Positions 50,868 to 61,151 of a stretch of 64,000 nucleotides of DNA are shown here, in pieces; within the stretch, counting starts at the first letter, position 1; each line of letters starts with the position of its first letter. The DNA is from Pseudanabaena sp. FACHB-2040. Lineage in GTDB: Bacteria; Cyanobacteriota; Cyanobacteriia; Phormidesmidales; Phormidesmidaceae. The translations under genes and the position numbers were made by a program. The notes beneath the pieces are model-generated. The model had not been told where the DNA came from. It saw nothing but the letters and a program-made list of their open reading frames with translations, and ran no database searches. The stretch covers positions 992,001-1,056,000 of the forward strand of contig NZ_JACJQO010000005.1 of assembly GCF_014696715.1 (NCBI RefSeq), written 5' to 3'.

Positions 50868-52250
50868 ATGCAGATTCCAGGCTTTTTTCGACAAGGTCAG
50901 CAGTGGCTCATCAAAACTCCCGAGCGGGCACTCGATCAGGCTTACGAAGCTGCCCAGATGATTGACGCTCTTGAGAAAGAGTACTTTAGCGGTAATCCTA
51001 TCGCCCCCCAATACGGCAACTATGGAGAGAGTGCCCAAGCATACTTTCAGGGTGAGCTCAAGAAATACCTGAAACTGATTCGGTTTCGATTGGTGGAATT
51101 TAGAGCCAGCAGCTCAATAGTGCGAGTGTCAGGCCCTAGGATCACAGAAATTCAGATCCCCTCTCCCGATCAAGACAACCTCACCATCGATCTCATTGAC
51201 AAACCAGCTGTCTTCTTTCGTAAGCTGCGGTTCATTGACGATGTGCTGGCCCGCTACAAAACGCTCGAACCTCCTGCAGTAGAGCGCACCATTACCCTTT
51301 CCGAAGCAGAGAGCCAAACCCCTTTACGGCCCGTCAGTAACGTGAGCGCCTTACAGGCCGCCAACGGGCGCAACGGTAAACTGGCTCCGCCCAAGGCACC
51401 CTCAGAGGTAGCAGCAGGTCTAGAAGAAACACCCAATCGGGCTGATGCCCTTAGCGATCGCGCTAATGTCCTGCCTCGCTCTATCTTGCGCACCGTAGAC
51501 CGCATTCGCCAAGACCTAGATCCGCAAGCGGAGCAGCAGGTAGTCAAAAACTTTCGCAGTTCCAAGGCTAAGACCACTACTGCAGTCAAATTTGTCCTGC
51601 TGCTGATCATCGTGCCTTTACTCACTCAGCAGTTCACTAAAAATTTCGTGGTTGGACCGATTGTGGATACGGTTCGCGATCGCACCCACGCCGAAGTCTT
51701 TCTCAATCTCGAAATGGAGGAAGAAGCCCTACACGAGCTGCAGCAGTTCGAGGAACGCTTGCGTTTCGAAGTTCTAATTGGCAAAGCAGCTCCCATGCCC
51801 GAACGAGAGATTGAAGCAACCGTTCGAGAAAAAGCGACTGAAATCGAGGAAGACTACCGTCACCGCAGCGCCGATGCCGTTAAAAACCTCTTTGCCGACA
51901 TTGCAGCCGCCGGTGCGTTTGCTCTGCTGCTCATCTCCCGGAAGCAAGAAGTCAGCACCCTCAAAGGCTTTATGGACGAGATTGTCTATGGCCTTAGTGA
52001 CAGCGCCAAAGCCTTCATTATCATCTTATTCACCGACATGTTTGTCGGCTTTCACTCCCCCCACGGATGGGAAGTTCTGCTAGAGGGTTTATCGCGCCAT
52101 CTAGGGTTTGCCGCCAATCGAGAATTCATCTTCCTATTTATTGCGACTTTTCCCGTCATTCTCGATACGGTCTTTAAATACTGGATCTTCCGATATTTAA
52201 ACCGTATCTCTCCTTCCGCAGTCGCTACTTATCGCAACATGAACGAGTAA
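50868..52250 (+). CDS. pxcA: Proton extrusion protein PxcA (CemA family)
   Basis: A 460-residue inner-membrane protein of the CemA/PxcA family, needed for light-induced proton release in cyanobacteria. The long soluble N-terminus has FFRQGQQWLIKTPERAL and the YGNYGESAQAYF segment. Membrane helices lie at about 243-260 (VKFVLLLIIVPLLTQQF), 345-360, 380-400 and 425-445. The acidic helix region between the first and second is typical of the family. The 326 nt upstream hold HIP1-like GCGATCGCGAT and no gene. Confidence 0.92.
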   Translation: MQIPGFFRQGQQWLIKTPERALDQAYEAAQMIDALEKEYFSGNPIAPQYGNYGESAQAYFQGELKKYLKLIRFRLVEFRASSSIVRVSGPRITEIQIPSPDQDNLTIDLIDKPAVFFRKLRFIDDVLARYKTLEPPAVERTITLSEAESQTPLRPVSNVSALQAANGRNGKLAPPKAPSEVAAGLEETPNRADALSDRANVLPRSILRTVDRIRQDLDPQAEQQVVKNFRSSKAKTTTAVKFVLLLIIVPLLTQQFTKNFVVGPIVDTVRDRTHAEVFLNLEMEEEALHELQQFEERLRFEVLIGKAAPMPEREIEATVREKATEIEEDYRHRSADAVKNLFADIAAAGAFALLLISRKQEVSTLKGFMDEIVYGLSDSAKAFIIILFTDMFVGFHSPHGWEVLLEGLSRHLGFAANREFIFLFIATFPVILDTVFKYWIFRYLNRISPSAVATYRNMNE

Positions 52251-52287
52251 AGGCGTGGCCATAAGCCTCGCTCTATCTTCGTTCACG

Positions 52288-53238
52288 CTAGTTATTCTGC
52301 ATATTGTCCTGAGCATACTCCTGATAGTTTTTGCCTAGCAGTCCTGAAAAACTACCTAGACCGCGACAAATCAATAAAAAGGAGGACACAAGCCTATGTT
52401 TTCCCAAAAACACAGAAAATGGAATATAAAAAGAACCCATAACAATTAAAATTGTTGCTTTTACAATCCGCATAATCCGAACACTGATGGAAGGGTAGAG
52501 AATGCTCTCGCACAAGCTATGGGAAGCCCAGGTGCGATACCCTCTCTTCAAAATCCAATTGGCAGTAGCTCGGCTCTCTGGGATTGTCTCATAAACAACA
52601 GCAGAGTCTGCCCAAACTATCTTATAGCCAGCTTTATAAGCCCGCATAAAGAAATCAGTGTCCTCTCCCCCAGTTAAAGCAAACTTATGATCAAATGCTC
52701 GTTCCATCTCCTTAAACAACTTGGTGCTAACCAAAGTATTATTTGTAAATGCAACCTTCAAGCTTTGGCCTTCAGAAAACTTTCTCGCCTGGAAATATTT
52801 CCCACGCAACACCCAGTTTGGAACAGACGTGGTTTCGAATCGAGGCTCCACTGGGCCGGTAACAATATCAGCTCCATATCTTTTCTGAGCTAGTAAGAGT
52901 TCCTCAAGCCAGTTTGAGGCAGGCACTTCATCATCATCGATAAAAACGACAAAATCCGCAGATGGATGACTACTCTCAATAGCTTTATTACGAGCGTAAG
53001 TTACGCCCTGACGAGGTTCTTCAAAACACTTGAGAGTCCACTTGAAGCTAGATTCAAACTCTTGACAGATTGCTTTGGCTTTACCCTGAGCCTCATTGTC
53101 AACAATAACAACTTCAATATTAGAAACTTCAGTTTTATCTAGAATTAGCTGATTAAGACCTATGAGCAGGCTCTTCAAGCCCTCAGGCCGCTTATAGGTT
53201 GACACACATATAGAAACAAACAAAACCGGCCTCCCCAT
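52288..53238 (-). CDS. Family 2 glycosyltransferase
   Basis: A 316-residue GT-A enzyme. VSICVSTYKRPEGL opens the fold, VVIVDNEAQGKA and VVFIDDDEVP (Asp-x-Asp) bind the nucleotide sugar, and GGEDTDFFMRA gives the ED catalytic motif. A hydrophobic C-terminal stretch (about 250-280) suggests membrane attachment. It marks the left edge of the AT-richer polysaccharide locus. Confidence 0.86.
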   Translation of the reverse strand: MGRPVLFVSICVSTYKRPEGLKSLLIGLNQLILDKTEVSNIEVVIVDNEAQGKAKAICQEFESSFKWTLKCFEEPRQGVTYARNKAIESSHPSADFVVFIDDDEVPASNWLEELLLAQKRYGADIVTGPVEPRFETTSVPNWVLRGKYFQARKFSEGQSLKVAFTNNTLVSTKLFKEMERAFDHKFALTGGEDTDFFMRAYKAGYKIVWADSAVVYETIPESRATANWILKRGYRTWASHSLCESILYPSISVRIMRIVKATILIVMGSFYIPFSVFLGKHRLVSSFLLICRGLGSFSGLLGKNYQEYAQDNMQNN

Positions 53239-53377
53239 AAAATCATGTGTTTTGGAATGAGCCTAGCACTTCTTGTATTTTTGAAGTTTGCGTTAGAGCC
53301 TATTTGCTAGCTGGCAGTCTAGAGCCTTGAGCTGCACAGGAGGTGTCAACTCAACCAATCTAATTTTTAGGTACTAC

Positions 53378-54184
53378 TTAAATGTTAGAAAATCGACGTT
53401 TTACCTTTCTAAAAGCACTTACTAAGCTTGCAGGTATAGGTAATTTGTCAAGTCTAGATGGCGTAATATCACTGCGGGAACTGCGTTGCCCTCCTAAATT
53501 TGGGCAGGTAATTAAAGAGGTCACACCTGGAGTTTGATTCCTAAACAAATGGAGTACCGTATCGTAGTAAGCCCCATCGAGAACTAGGTGCCCTTCAGTG
53601 GTCGTGAACGGCTCTCTCTGGCGTCTCTCAAGAAAAGTTTCAAGAAACTGAATCAGTGGAGCAAGGCTTTCCCCTTTAACGCCATAGAAGTGAGAACCTG
53701 CTGGAGGTAGCGCACACTGCTTCAGAATAATAGGCTGATCCTCTGAGAGACCCTCCAAATCTTCACCATAATAGTCATCGTAGCTATATCCCTGATAGGG
53801 AAAGAATCCCAAATGAACAATAGACCAGTCTTGTTGAGACAGCAAATTAACTAAATAGGGTTCTGATTTTTTAAGATTTTTTGAAAAGGCAATGTCATCT
53901 TCAATTATTAGAACATTTGATAGCCCTTCTTGATTAGCTTGTTTGAGCACTGCCAAATGGCTTAGAAAGCATCCTAAGACCCCTATACTTGGAAATGCAA
54001 GGGAGTCTTCAGGACGAATAGCAGAGAAAATTTCTACCTTCCCCTTCTCTAAGGGCATATCAATAGAATCCAGTTCGTCAGCCACCTCAAGTCTGCGGTC
54101 TGCCCGTTCTGGAAGATTAATGATATAAGTTCTTTCGAAAAAGTCTTGAAGTCTATACGCTTTGCTGTTTACTGAAGTTATCAT
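53378..54184 (-). CDS. Family 25 glycosyltransferase (LPS type)
   Basis: A 268-residue protein with the GT25 start TYIINLPERADRR, then GCFLSHLAVLKQA and the acidic VLIIEDDIAF motif, and a late LVLDGAYYD. Relatives add galactose or glucose to LPS or protein acceptors. Codon use is AT-richer than in the left part of the window. Its ATG overlaps the stop of a short upstream frame. Confidence 0.84.
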   Translation of the reverse strand: MITSVNSKAYRLQDFFERTYIINLPERADRRLEVADELDSIDMPLEKGKVEIFSAIRPEDSLAFPSIGVLGCFLSHLAVLKQANQEGLSNVLIIEDDIAFSKNLKKSEPYLVNLLSQQDWSIVHLGFFPYQGYSYDDYYGEDLEGLSEDQPIILKQCALPPAGSHFYGVKGESLAPLIQFLETFLERRQREPFTTTEGHLVLDGAYYDTVLHLFRNQTPGVTSLITCPNLGGQRSSRSDITPSRLDKLPIPASLVSAFRKVKRRFSNI

Positions 54185-54378
54185 GGCTCACTCAAGACCA
54201 ATTCTTTGACAACACCAGATAGTTTTACATTAATAGGGCTTTTAATAAGCTGTTTTCTTAAAAATGCCTTCAAAAAAGCGTACTCATCAGGGAGGCATGA
54301 GGGTAAACCCTCCTCAGAGTATATTGTTACGCACAGATTCAATGCAAGTAGGGCAGGCAGCGACACAGCAAAATTCAT
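54181..54378 (-). CDS. Small open frame overlapping the GT25 start
   Basis: A 65-codon frame whose stop overlaps the GT25 start by 4 bp (ATGA), a coupling-like arrangement. The start of the peptide is hydrophobic (SLPALLALNLCV), and it has no family I can name. It may be a real small gene or the remnant of a truncated one. Confidence 0.3.
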   Translation of the reverse strand: MNFAVSLPALLALNLCVTIYSEEGLPSCLPDEYAFLKAFLRKQLIKSPINVKLSGVVKELVLSEP

Positions 54379-54631
54379 CTAGACTTAACACTTGCAAGTC
54401 AACACCTTAAAGGAAAAACATATTTACAATCATCGAGCCTAGGAGGCTTTTGTATAATTGTTCATGGTGCCACCAAACCTTGAGCAGGTATTTCTATATA
54501 AGTGAGGCTGTTCACGTCTGTGTAGGATCCATCAATAAGCAACTAGATCTTTACCTGCGAACAAATTCAACACTAAGTTGTAAATTCGTCCGGTCAGGTA
54601 TTAATTGATACCATGCAAGAGGTGTTTTTAA

Positions 54632-55903
54632 GTGAAGAAGATCGCGCTTGAAAAAGGAATACTTTTGTTCGAGAAAGTGTTCTTTTTTATATGTGTTATG
54701 CACTATTCAGCGGCTATAGTTCCCCTACTGATCACAGGAGGAGCTAGTGAGGGAGACAATATCCCAATGACCAGTTTCAATTGGACTCCCAGCTCTTCTT
54801 TATATCTGTTAACCTATATTATTGCTTTTCTACTGTTAACTTTTCGGTGGAAGAAAGTTCTTTCTTCCATGCGAGTAAGGGACTTTCTGTTGCCACTTCT
54901 CGTGCTTTTCGCGCCACTGACGACCCTGTGGTCACTTACTCCCGGCGAAACCTTTTCATCAGCAGTTGCCCTCATAGGCACAACCGTTCTCGGCTTCTAC
55001 TTTGCTAGTCGGTTCACTGTAAGGGAACAGCTTCGCCTCCTTGGTTGGTCCTTCGTTCTAATTCTTATTCTAAGCTTTTCATTTATCGTTCTCATGCCCC
55101 AATACGGGATTGAGCATGGAGTGCACGCAGGTGCCTTCCGAGGGGTATTCACTCACAAAAATACTTTTGGAAAGTTCCTAGTTCTCACCGTCATCTTATT
55201 TCTAACCCTTGTGCTGGTAGAAAAACCTAAAAACATAGCCGTTTTTAGGTTTGGTCTACTGATGAGCTTCATTTTTCTGCCACTATCGCGATCATCTAGT
55301 TCACTTCTGAACGCTTGCTTCTTGGCTGTTCTCGCATTTCTTCTGTATCGAATTTTACACTTCAAGGTTAAGGTTCTTATTCCTTCCGTTATTTTAATTA
55401 TTTTATCAATTTGGGCATTCTCTTTTATATCCCAGGGAATTGCTGAAACGTTTGCCGGTTTCTTCGGCAAAGACCTGACGCTCACTGGAAGAACTGAGAT
55501 TTGGGGAGCTGTTATCGAAAAGATTCAAGAACGTCCCCTACAGGGCTATGGATTTAGCTCATTCTGGGCTCAATCGCCGAGCAACATTTTGAGAACTTTT
55601 GGGTGGATGCCTCCGAATGCCCATAACGGCTTCCTAGATTTAGCCCTAGATCTAGGTGTTACTGGGCTTCTACTCTACTGCCTAATTTCTTTAAGGATTC
55701 TGGTTAAGTCTTTCTTCCTGTCTAGAAGGATCTATATTGACAGCGTTTCTTTCTGGCCGTTCATATTTTTTCTGTTCACACTTTTAACCAATTTGACTGA
55801 GAGCGGGTTATTTGGGCGTAATAGTATTTACCCTCTGCTCTTTATCAGTTTATACTTTTCGTTTTTCTACTTCCCCAAAGGTCCTGCTCTCACCTCCCAG
55901 TAG
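54632..55903 (+). CDS. O-antigen ligase/polymerase (Wzy/WaaL-like) membrane protein
   Basis: A 423-residue protein of ten or more hydrophobic helices, starting at GTG. The large outer loop and following helix carry GRTEIWGAVIEKIQERPLQG and NAHNGFLDLALDLGV, split by a normal linker; these are the signature regions of the O-antigen ligase/Wzy superfamily. It should polymerise or transfer the repeat unit exported by the flippase that follows. Confidence 0.85.
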   Translation: MKKIALEKGILLFEKVFFFICVMHYSAAIVPLLITGGASEGDNIPMTSFNWTPSSSLYLLTYIIAFLLLTFRWKKVLSSMRVRDFLLPLLVLFAPLTTLWSLTPGETFSSAVALIGTTVLGFYFASRFTVREQLRLLGWSFVLILILSFSFIVLMPQYGIEHGVHAGAFRGVFTHKNTFGKFLVLTVILFLTLVLVEKPKNIAVFRFGLLMSFIFLPLSRSSSSLLNACFLAVLAFLLYRILHFKVKVLIPSVILIILSIWAFSFISQGIAETFAGFFGKDLTLTGRTEIWGAVIEKIQERPLQGYGFSSFWAQSPSNILRTFGWMPPNAHNGFLDLALDLGVTGLLLYCLISLRILVKSFFLSRRIYIDSVSFWPFIFFLFTLLTNLTESGLFGRNSIYPLLFISLYFSFFYFPKGPALTSQ

Positions 55904-55975
55904 AGCGCTTTATCTCAGCATTTCCTAACCTCGGCTTCGAGGGATACTTTTTCAAGATGGAAGGTTGTAGAAACT

Positions 55976-57259
55976 TTGAACAAGATCAAGTCTATATTTC
56001 ATGAGCTACGCCAAAAATCTTTGGTTAGAGATAGCTTTTGGATGTTACTGTCGCAATGCTTTAGCATTGTTTTTCAGACATTCTATTTTGTTTTACTAGC
56101 AAGAACCCTGGGTGCTCAAGAATATGGAGCCTTTGTTGGAGCTCTTAGTCTCGCGAGCATTATTACTCCATTTTCAGGATGGGGTGGGCCGCACATAATA
56201 TTTAAGCATGTCTCAAAAGACAGAAATCTATTAAATGTCTACCTAGGAAATGCCCTTATCCTAATTGCCGCCTCGGCTCCTTTGCTGACTATTTTAGCTC
56301 TCTTATTTTCTCCAATTATATTTTCAGGCAAAGTACCTTTAATTGTCGTACTTTGCACCTTTGTAGCTGACTTAATTGGATTAAAGCTGATTGAGGCATC
56401 TACAGCATCATTGATGTCTACTGATTCAGCAAAGTATGCTGCTCTAATAGGGATTCTACTACACGGTTCTAAATTCAGCGCGGCTCTAATTTTCAGTTTT
56501 CTATTTTCGAACCATACCGTCACCACCTGGGCGCTCCTTTATTGCTCAGCTTCTTTGTTTGCCGCTCTAGTAGCCATCTCAGTAGTTATTAAGAGATTGG
56601 GCTTTCCGAAGTTTCGGGTTAATACCCTAAAGCCGGAGTTGCTAGAAGGATTCTACTTCTCAATTAGTGGCTTTTCAGACAGTATTAACGGCAGCTTAGA
56701 TCAGACAATGCTAGCCAGCATATCAACACTAAAGGCCGCAGGAATTTACAATGCTGCGGCGCGATTTATTGGTATGGCAATGGTTTTCATGATTTCTTTT
56801 GCAGGAGCTTCTTACTCCAAATTCTTTCAGCATGGTGCAGCTGGTATTAATGGAAGCTGGCGTTTTGCCAGAAAATTACTGCCGCTAGCCTTTGGCTATG
56901 GAATACTTATCTTTTTTGTGTTCATCTTTGCCGCGCCATTTATTCCTTATTTGCTAGGTGAAAGTTTTGAAGAGGCAGTTCCTATATTGCGCTGGTTTGC
57001 ACCTCTTATCTTAATGATCGCGCTGAGCTATTTAGCATCGGATTCATTGACTGGTGCAGGTTTCCAAGGGGTAAGAAGTAGCATCCAAGTATCATCTGCT
57101 CTACTCAACTTTTTTCTGAATTTATGGTTGATTCCTCGGTACTCGGTTTATGGAGCAGTATGGGCTACGTTGGCAACTGAGTTGGCTAAGTTAGTCGGTC
57201 TTTACACGACAGTGTTCATTCTAAACCGTCGACAGATAGCAAAAAGCAGTAGTCTTTAA
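55976..57259 (+). CDS. Wzx-type polysaccharide flippase
   Basis: A 427-residue protein with about 12 membrane helices in the MATE/MVF-like layout, starting at TTG (TTGAACAAG); LARTLGAQEYGAFVGAL near residue 43-59 is the typical first-loop signature. It should flip lipid-linked repeat units across the inner membrane for the adjacent polymerase. The locus lies on the same strand with 72 nt between genes. Confidence 0.85.
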   Translation: MNKIKSIFHELRQKSLVRDSFWMLLSQCFSIVFQTFYFVLLARTLGAQEYGAFVGALSLASIITPFSGWGGPHIIFKHVSKDRNLLNVYLGNALILIAASAPLLTILALLFSPIIFSGKVPLIVVLCTFVADLIGLKLIEASTASLMSTDSAKYAALIGILLHGSKFSAALIFSFLFSNHTVTTWALLYCSASLFAALVAISVVIKRLGFPKFRVNTLKPELLEGFYFSISGFSDSINGSLDQTMLASISTLKAAGIYNAAARFIGMAMVFMISFAGASYSKFFQHGAAGINGSWRFARKLLPLAFGYGILIFFVFIFAAPFIPYLLGESFEEAVPILRWFAPLILMIALSYLASDSLTGAGFQGVRSSIQVSSALLNFFLNLWLIPRYSVYGAVWATLATELAKLVGLYTTVFILNRRQIAKSSSL

Positions 57260-57377
57260 GATAGCCGAATTTGTGAAGCCAGGTAGACAAGTCTCTCTTA
57301 AATTCTATAATCTGAGAAAGTTTAGAGTACACAATGCAGTTTAACCAACGTTTGGGTAAGTTTGAAGGACTCTAAAT

Positions 57378-58703
57378 ATGGCTGAGAAAAAGTTAAAAGC
57401 TTTACTAATTGTTGAAAGTTGTAACCCGGATTGGGCGGCAGTCCATTCAGTTGGATATGGATTCTATTCTGGAATCAAAAACTTTGTAGATGTAACACTC
57501 ATTACTCACGAAAGAAATAAAGAAGCGCTGCAAAAGGCTTTCCCTGATGAAAATAACATTGTCTATGTTTCTGACAGCAATTTAACTAAGCGCTATCTCA
57601 AGTTTGTAGATGCCGTTACAAAGTTTGGCGAATTAACAATTTGGCCGCTTTATAACGCCCTGATATATCCAGCTTATGAGGAATTTAATAACACAGCCTT
57701 CAACTTGTTTGGTGATGCTGTTCTAAACGGGGAATTTGATATTGTTCATGCTATTACTCCGGTAATACCACGCTACCCAGTTAAGATAGTTGACGTTTGC
57801 CAAAAGACGCCATTCTTCATTGGTCCCTTAAACGGAGGGCTGCCATTTCCACCAGGCTTTCAGGAAATATCTAGGAAAGAGTTTTCCTTCTTCAACTTCT
57901 TACGGACTGTTGGTCGCTTAACGATTCCAGGTTATCGAAAAACTTACAAAAAAGCCGACAAAATTCTGTCCGGTTCGCTTTATACATTGAACTGGATTAA
58001 GGAGTATTTCTCTATTGAGGATGAGCGCATTGGGCTCATACATGAGAATGGAATTGACCCCTCATTTCTAAAGGGCCGTGCAAAGGCAGAAGAACAAAGG
58101 AACCCAGGGAAACAGCACCTAGAACTACTTTTTGTGGGTCGCCTTGTTCCTTATAAGGGAGCAGACATGCTCATTGAGGCAATAAACAACTTACAACCTA
58201 GTATGAGGGAAAGGGTTCGGCTGACTATTGTAGGAGATGGTATTGAGCGAGATTCCCTTGATCAAAAGATTCTCGCTTACAACCTACAGGACAAAGTCTC
58301 TATAACTGGGTGGATTCCGAAGCAAGAGACTTTGCAATACTACAGCAAGGCGGACGTATTTTGCTTTCCATCTATAAGAGAATTTGGTGGCGCTGTTGTT
58401 TTAGAAGCTATGGCTAATGGCTTGCCCTGTATTGTCATAGATTATGGCGGTATTGGAGAGTATGTCACAGAAGGAACTGGCTTCAAAATTCCTCCAGTTT
58501 CTAAAGAGTATGTAGTCGAACAGCTCAAACATCACATCGAATGTTTGGCTGAAGATGAAAAGCTGCGTGATCAAATCTCACAGCAAGCTATTCAGCGTGC
58601 TCAAGAATACACTTGGGAAAATAAAGCTAGGCAAGTTGTTACTCTTTATGAAGAAACTCTCGGCTTGAAAAAAGAGGTAGTTAATGGAGCCAAAAACTCT
58701 TAA
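57378..58703 (+). CDS. Family 4 glycosyltransferase
   Basis: A 441-residue GT-B enzyme. The donor half has LLFVGRLVPYKGADMLIEA, ITGWIPKQETLQYYSKADV and REFGGAVVLEAMANGLP with the E-x7-E pair. The acceptor half is large and includes FIGPLNGGLPFPPGF. A GAAGGA ribosome site precedes the ATG. Probable role: adding one sugar of the repeat unit. Confidence 0.86.
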   Translation: MAEKKLKALLIVESCNPDWAAVHSVGYGFYSGIKNFVDVTLITHERNKEALQKAFPDENNIVYVSDSNLTKRYLKFVDAVTKFGELTIWPLYNALIYPAYEEFNNTAFNLFGDAVLNGEFDIVHAITPVIPRYPVKIVDVCQKTPFFIGPLNGGLPFPPGFQEISRKEFSFFNFLRTVGRLTIPGYRKTYKKADKILSGSLYTLNWIKEYFSIEDERIGLIHENGIDPSFLKGRAKAEEQRNPGKQHLELLFVGRLVPYKGADMLIEAINNLQPSMRERVRLTIVGDGIERDSLDQKILAYNLQDKVSITGWIPKQETLQYYSKADVFCFPSIREFGGAVVLEAMANGLPCIVIDYGGIGEYVTEGTGFKIPPVSKEYVVEQLKHHIECLAEDEKLRDQISQQAIQRAQEYTWENKARQVVTLYEETLGLKKEVVNGAKNS

Positions 58704-58894
58704 CATCTTCAGCTCTGAAAATTCTTCTGATGTGGCAATAAGCCAAGTTATTCTTGGCAAACTAATTTTGGCACGTAGTCTTTAGTTTTGTATGGGCAAA
58801 CATTGGCATAAGCTGTTTGCTTTAAGTTGTGGCCACACTGCTTGTATTCGTAACTGTAGGCGGTTGCCCAGCCAAATTAATGCTACCTATAAAT

Positions 58895-60754
58895 ATGCTT
58901 CGCATACCCAAAATTCATAGAAGGTTTCTTCTATATTGCAGCGTATTTTTAATAACGCTGTTAGTTTCTTGTTTAAGCTCTTTCCAGTCATCAAACATAG
59001 CTGCGGTCGAACCTGATATCTTTGTAGATCAGTTTGGCTATCGGCCCCAGGATCATAAAGTTGCTGTCATTAAGCTGGAGGTAGAGGATGCTTCTCAGAC
59101 TCCAGAGGCTAGCCAAAGTTTTAACGTTCAAGATGTAAAAACGAGAAAAATAGTTTATTCGGGAAATGCGACTTTGTGGAATCAAGGCAAAGTCCATTCT
59201 CAATCAGGGGATATTACTGAGTGGTTTGATTTTTCGGCAGTGACTGAACCAGGCGAGTATATCATTGTCTCTCCACAAGGTAAAAGGTCCTTCCCATTTG
59301 AAATATCGGAGGACGTTTACCGTAAAGTACTTGTTGCTGCGACGCGCATGTACTTTTATCAGCGGAGCGGCTATGCTAAAAAACCTCCCTATGCAGATTC
59401 AAGATGGCAGGATGAAGCAGCATTTTTGGGACCTCGGCAGGACACTGAGGCTAGATATGTCAATGATAGGGAGAATGCTGCTTCAGCACGTGACATGCAG
59501 GGAGGATGGTTCGATGCTGGCGACACGAATAAATATGTAACTTTTGCAACCTCTCCTGTTCATCAGTTACTCCTTGCTTATTCTCAAAATCCTGCCGTTT
59601 GGACGGATGACTTTAACATTCCGGAATCCGGTAACAAGATTCCAGATCTTCTAGACGAGATTCTGGTCGAGTTGGATTGGTTGAAACGAATGCAGGATGA
59701 GGATGGTGGCGTATTTATTAAGCTAGGAACATTAGATTACAGTTCCAATGAGAGACCAAGCTTAGATCGTCGACCGAGGTTTTACGGGTCTAAATGCTCT
59801 TCTTCTACCATTGCTGCAGCAAGCATGTATGGCCATGCGGCATTAGTTCTTGAAGATTTTTCTGAACTGGCAGAATATGCGGATGATTTAAAGTTGCGGG
59901 CAGGTAAAGCTTGGAACTGGTTTAAGTCTCATCCTATCGAAGACAATTGCGACACTCAGGAAATTAAGTCTGGCGATGCGGATACCCCTGCTGGCGAACA
60001 GGTCGCTAACGCTGTTGTTGCAGCAGTTTATCTCTTTGCCCTTACGGGAGAAGAGCAGTATACAAGCTATATCCAGGAAAATCTCGACAGTACAATCCCC
60101 TTTTCGGAAGACGTTTGGGCACGGTATGCGGCTCACCAAGGAGACGCTTTATTGTTTTACACCCAATTGCCTAACGCTCAACCAGATTTGCGAGACCGTA
60201 TTCTTGAGCGGGCCAGATCGCTTGTTCGAACAAATGCTGGGGCTTATGGAGATTCGGGTCAATTAGATCCCTATCGGGCGTACATGCCTGATGACCAGTA
60301 CCACTGGGGTAGCAATGCTGTAAAAGCAAACTATGGGAACACAAACTACGATGTCACTCTTTATCGGCTTACTGATAATGATTTGAGAGCTTATGAGGCT
60401 CGGGCTCTTGATACACTGCACTATTTCCACGGAGTCAACCCTCTTGGACTGGTGTATTTGACAAACATGTATGAGTACGGAGCCGAGTATTCTGCAAACG
60501 AGATGTGGCATGAATGGTTTGGGCAGGGCATCTATAAAAATGCTTTGAGTTCTTCTGTAGGTCCTGCACCTGCCTATTTAACAGGCGGCCCCAACAAGCA
60601 CTACACGGGCTCAGCCCCTATCAAAGACAAACCTCCTATGAAGGTTTACTTAGATAGTAATGAATACGAATTCAGTATGTGGGAAATCACAGAGCCTAGT
60701 ATTGGATATCAAAGCGCTTATATTAAACTGTTGTCCAAGTTTCTGGAAAAGTAA
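58895..60754 (+). CDS. Family 9 glycoside hydrolase (cellulase-like) lipoprotein
   Basis: About 619 residues. The N-terminus is a lipoprotein signal: basic residues, a hydrophobic run and LVSC, with Cys at position 26 from the chosen ATG (58895; in-frame starts at 58880 and 58829 also exist). An Ig-like CelD_N domain (DQFGYRP onward) precedes the alpha-barrel. GGWFDAGDTNKYV carries the two catalytic Asp residues, and the late WEITEPSIGYQSAY region holds the expected acid Glu. It should cut beta-1,4-glucan or a similar glycan at the cell surface, either trimming the polymer made by this locus or releasing it. Confidence 0.83.
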   Translation: MLRIPKIHRRFLLYCSVFLITLLVSCLSSFQSSNIAAVEPDIFVDQFGYRPQDHKVAVIKLEVEDASQTPEASQSFNVQDVKTRKIVYSGNATLWNQGKVHSQSGDITEWFDFSAVTEPGEYIIVSPQGKRSFPFEISEDVYRKVLVAATRMYFYQRSGYAKKPPYADSRWQDEAAFLGPRQDTEARYVNDRENAASARDMQGGWFDAGDTNKYVTFATSPVHQLLLAYSQNPAVWTDDFNIPESGNKIPDLLDEILVELDWLKRMQDEDGGVFIKLGTLDYSSNERPSLDRRPRFYGSKCSSSTIAAASMYGHAALVLEDFSELAEYADDLKLRAGKAWNWFKSHPIEDNCDTQEIKSGDADTPAGEQVANAVVAAVYLFALTGEEQYTSYIQENLDSTIPFSEDVWARYAAHQGDALLFYTQLPNAQPDLRDRILERARSLVRTNAGAYGDSGQLDPYRAYMPDDQYHWGSNAVKANYGNTNYDVTLYRLTDNDLRAYEARALDTLHYFHGVNPLGLVYLTNMYEYGAEYSANEMWHEWFGQGIYKNALSSSVGPAPAYLTGGPNKHYTGSAPIKDKPPMKVYLDSNEYEFSMWEITEPSIGYQSAYIKLLSKFLEK

Positions 60755-60826
60755 GCTGTAGTCTGAGAGAGTTTTGCTTATAGGGTAAAGGCAAAGCAGC
60801 TTCCCTCAAGAATCACTGGAGCTGTG

Positions 60827-60847
60827 ACCACAGAAATATGTGGTTTT
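60827..60847 (+). terminator. Likely terminator after the GH9 gene
   Basis: ACCACA (60827-60832) pairs with TGTGGT (60839-60844) over 6 nt, and TTT follows. It lies 73 nt past the GH9 stop. The stem is short, so strength is uncertain. Confidence 0.45.
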
Positions 60848-61151
60848 ATCCGGATGCCTTCTATTCCCACAGTTTTCCCTTAGTCTAGATTCCTGAGCGC
60901 AAACTGAAGCAACTCAAGCAGGCTTATACGCCTCGAGAATAGCTGCAATTCAACAACGATCGGTGACGTTACTCTCCAGGCTACGCACATAATCTCTGGT
61001 GTTGCTCAAGTTGCTATAAAAAGATTTTGTGAAGAAATTAAGATTCTAACCAACGTTCCCCAAGTTAGCGAAACAACTAAAAATCTCCAAGGTTTGCATT
61101 GTCTGAAAGCCTTGAAAAAAGAGGATCGAGCCGTGTGATCGTTGGCTTGAT

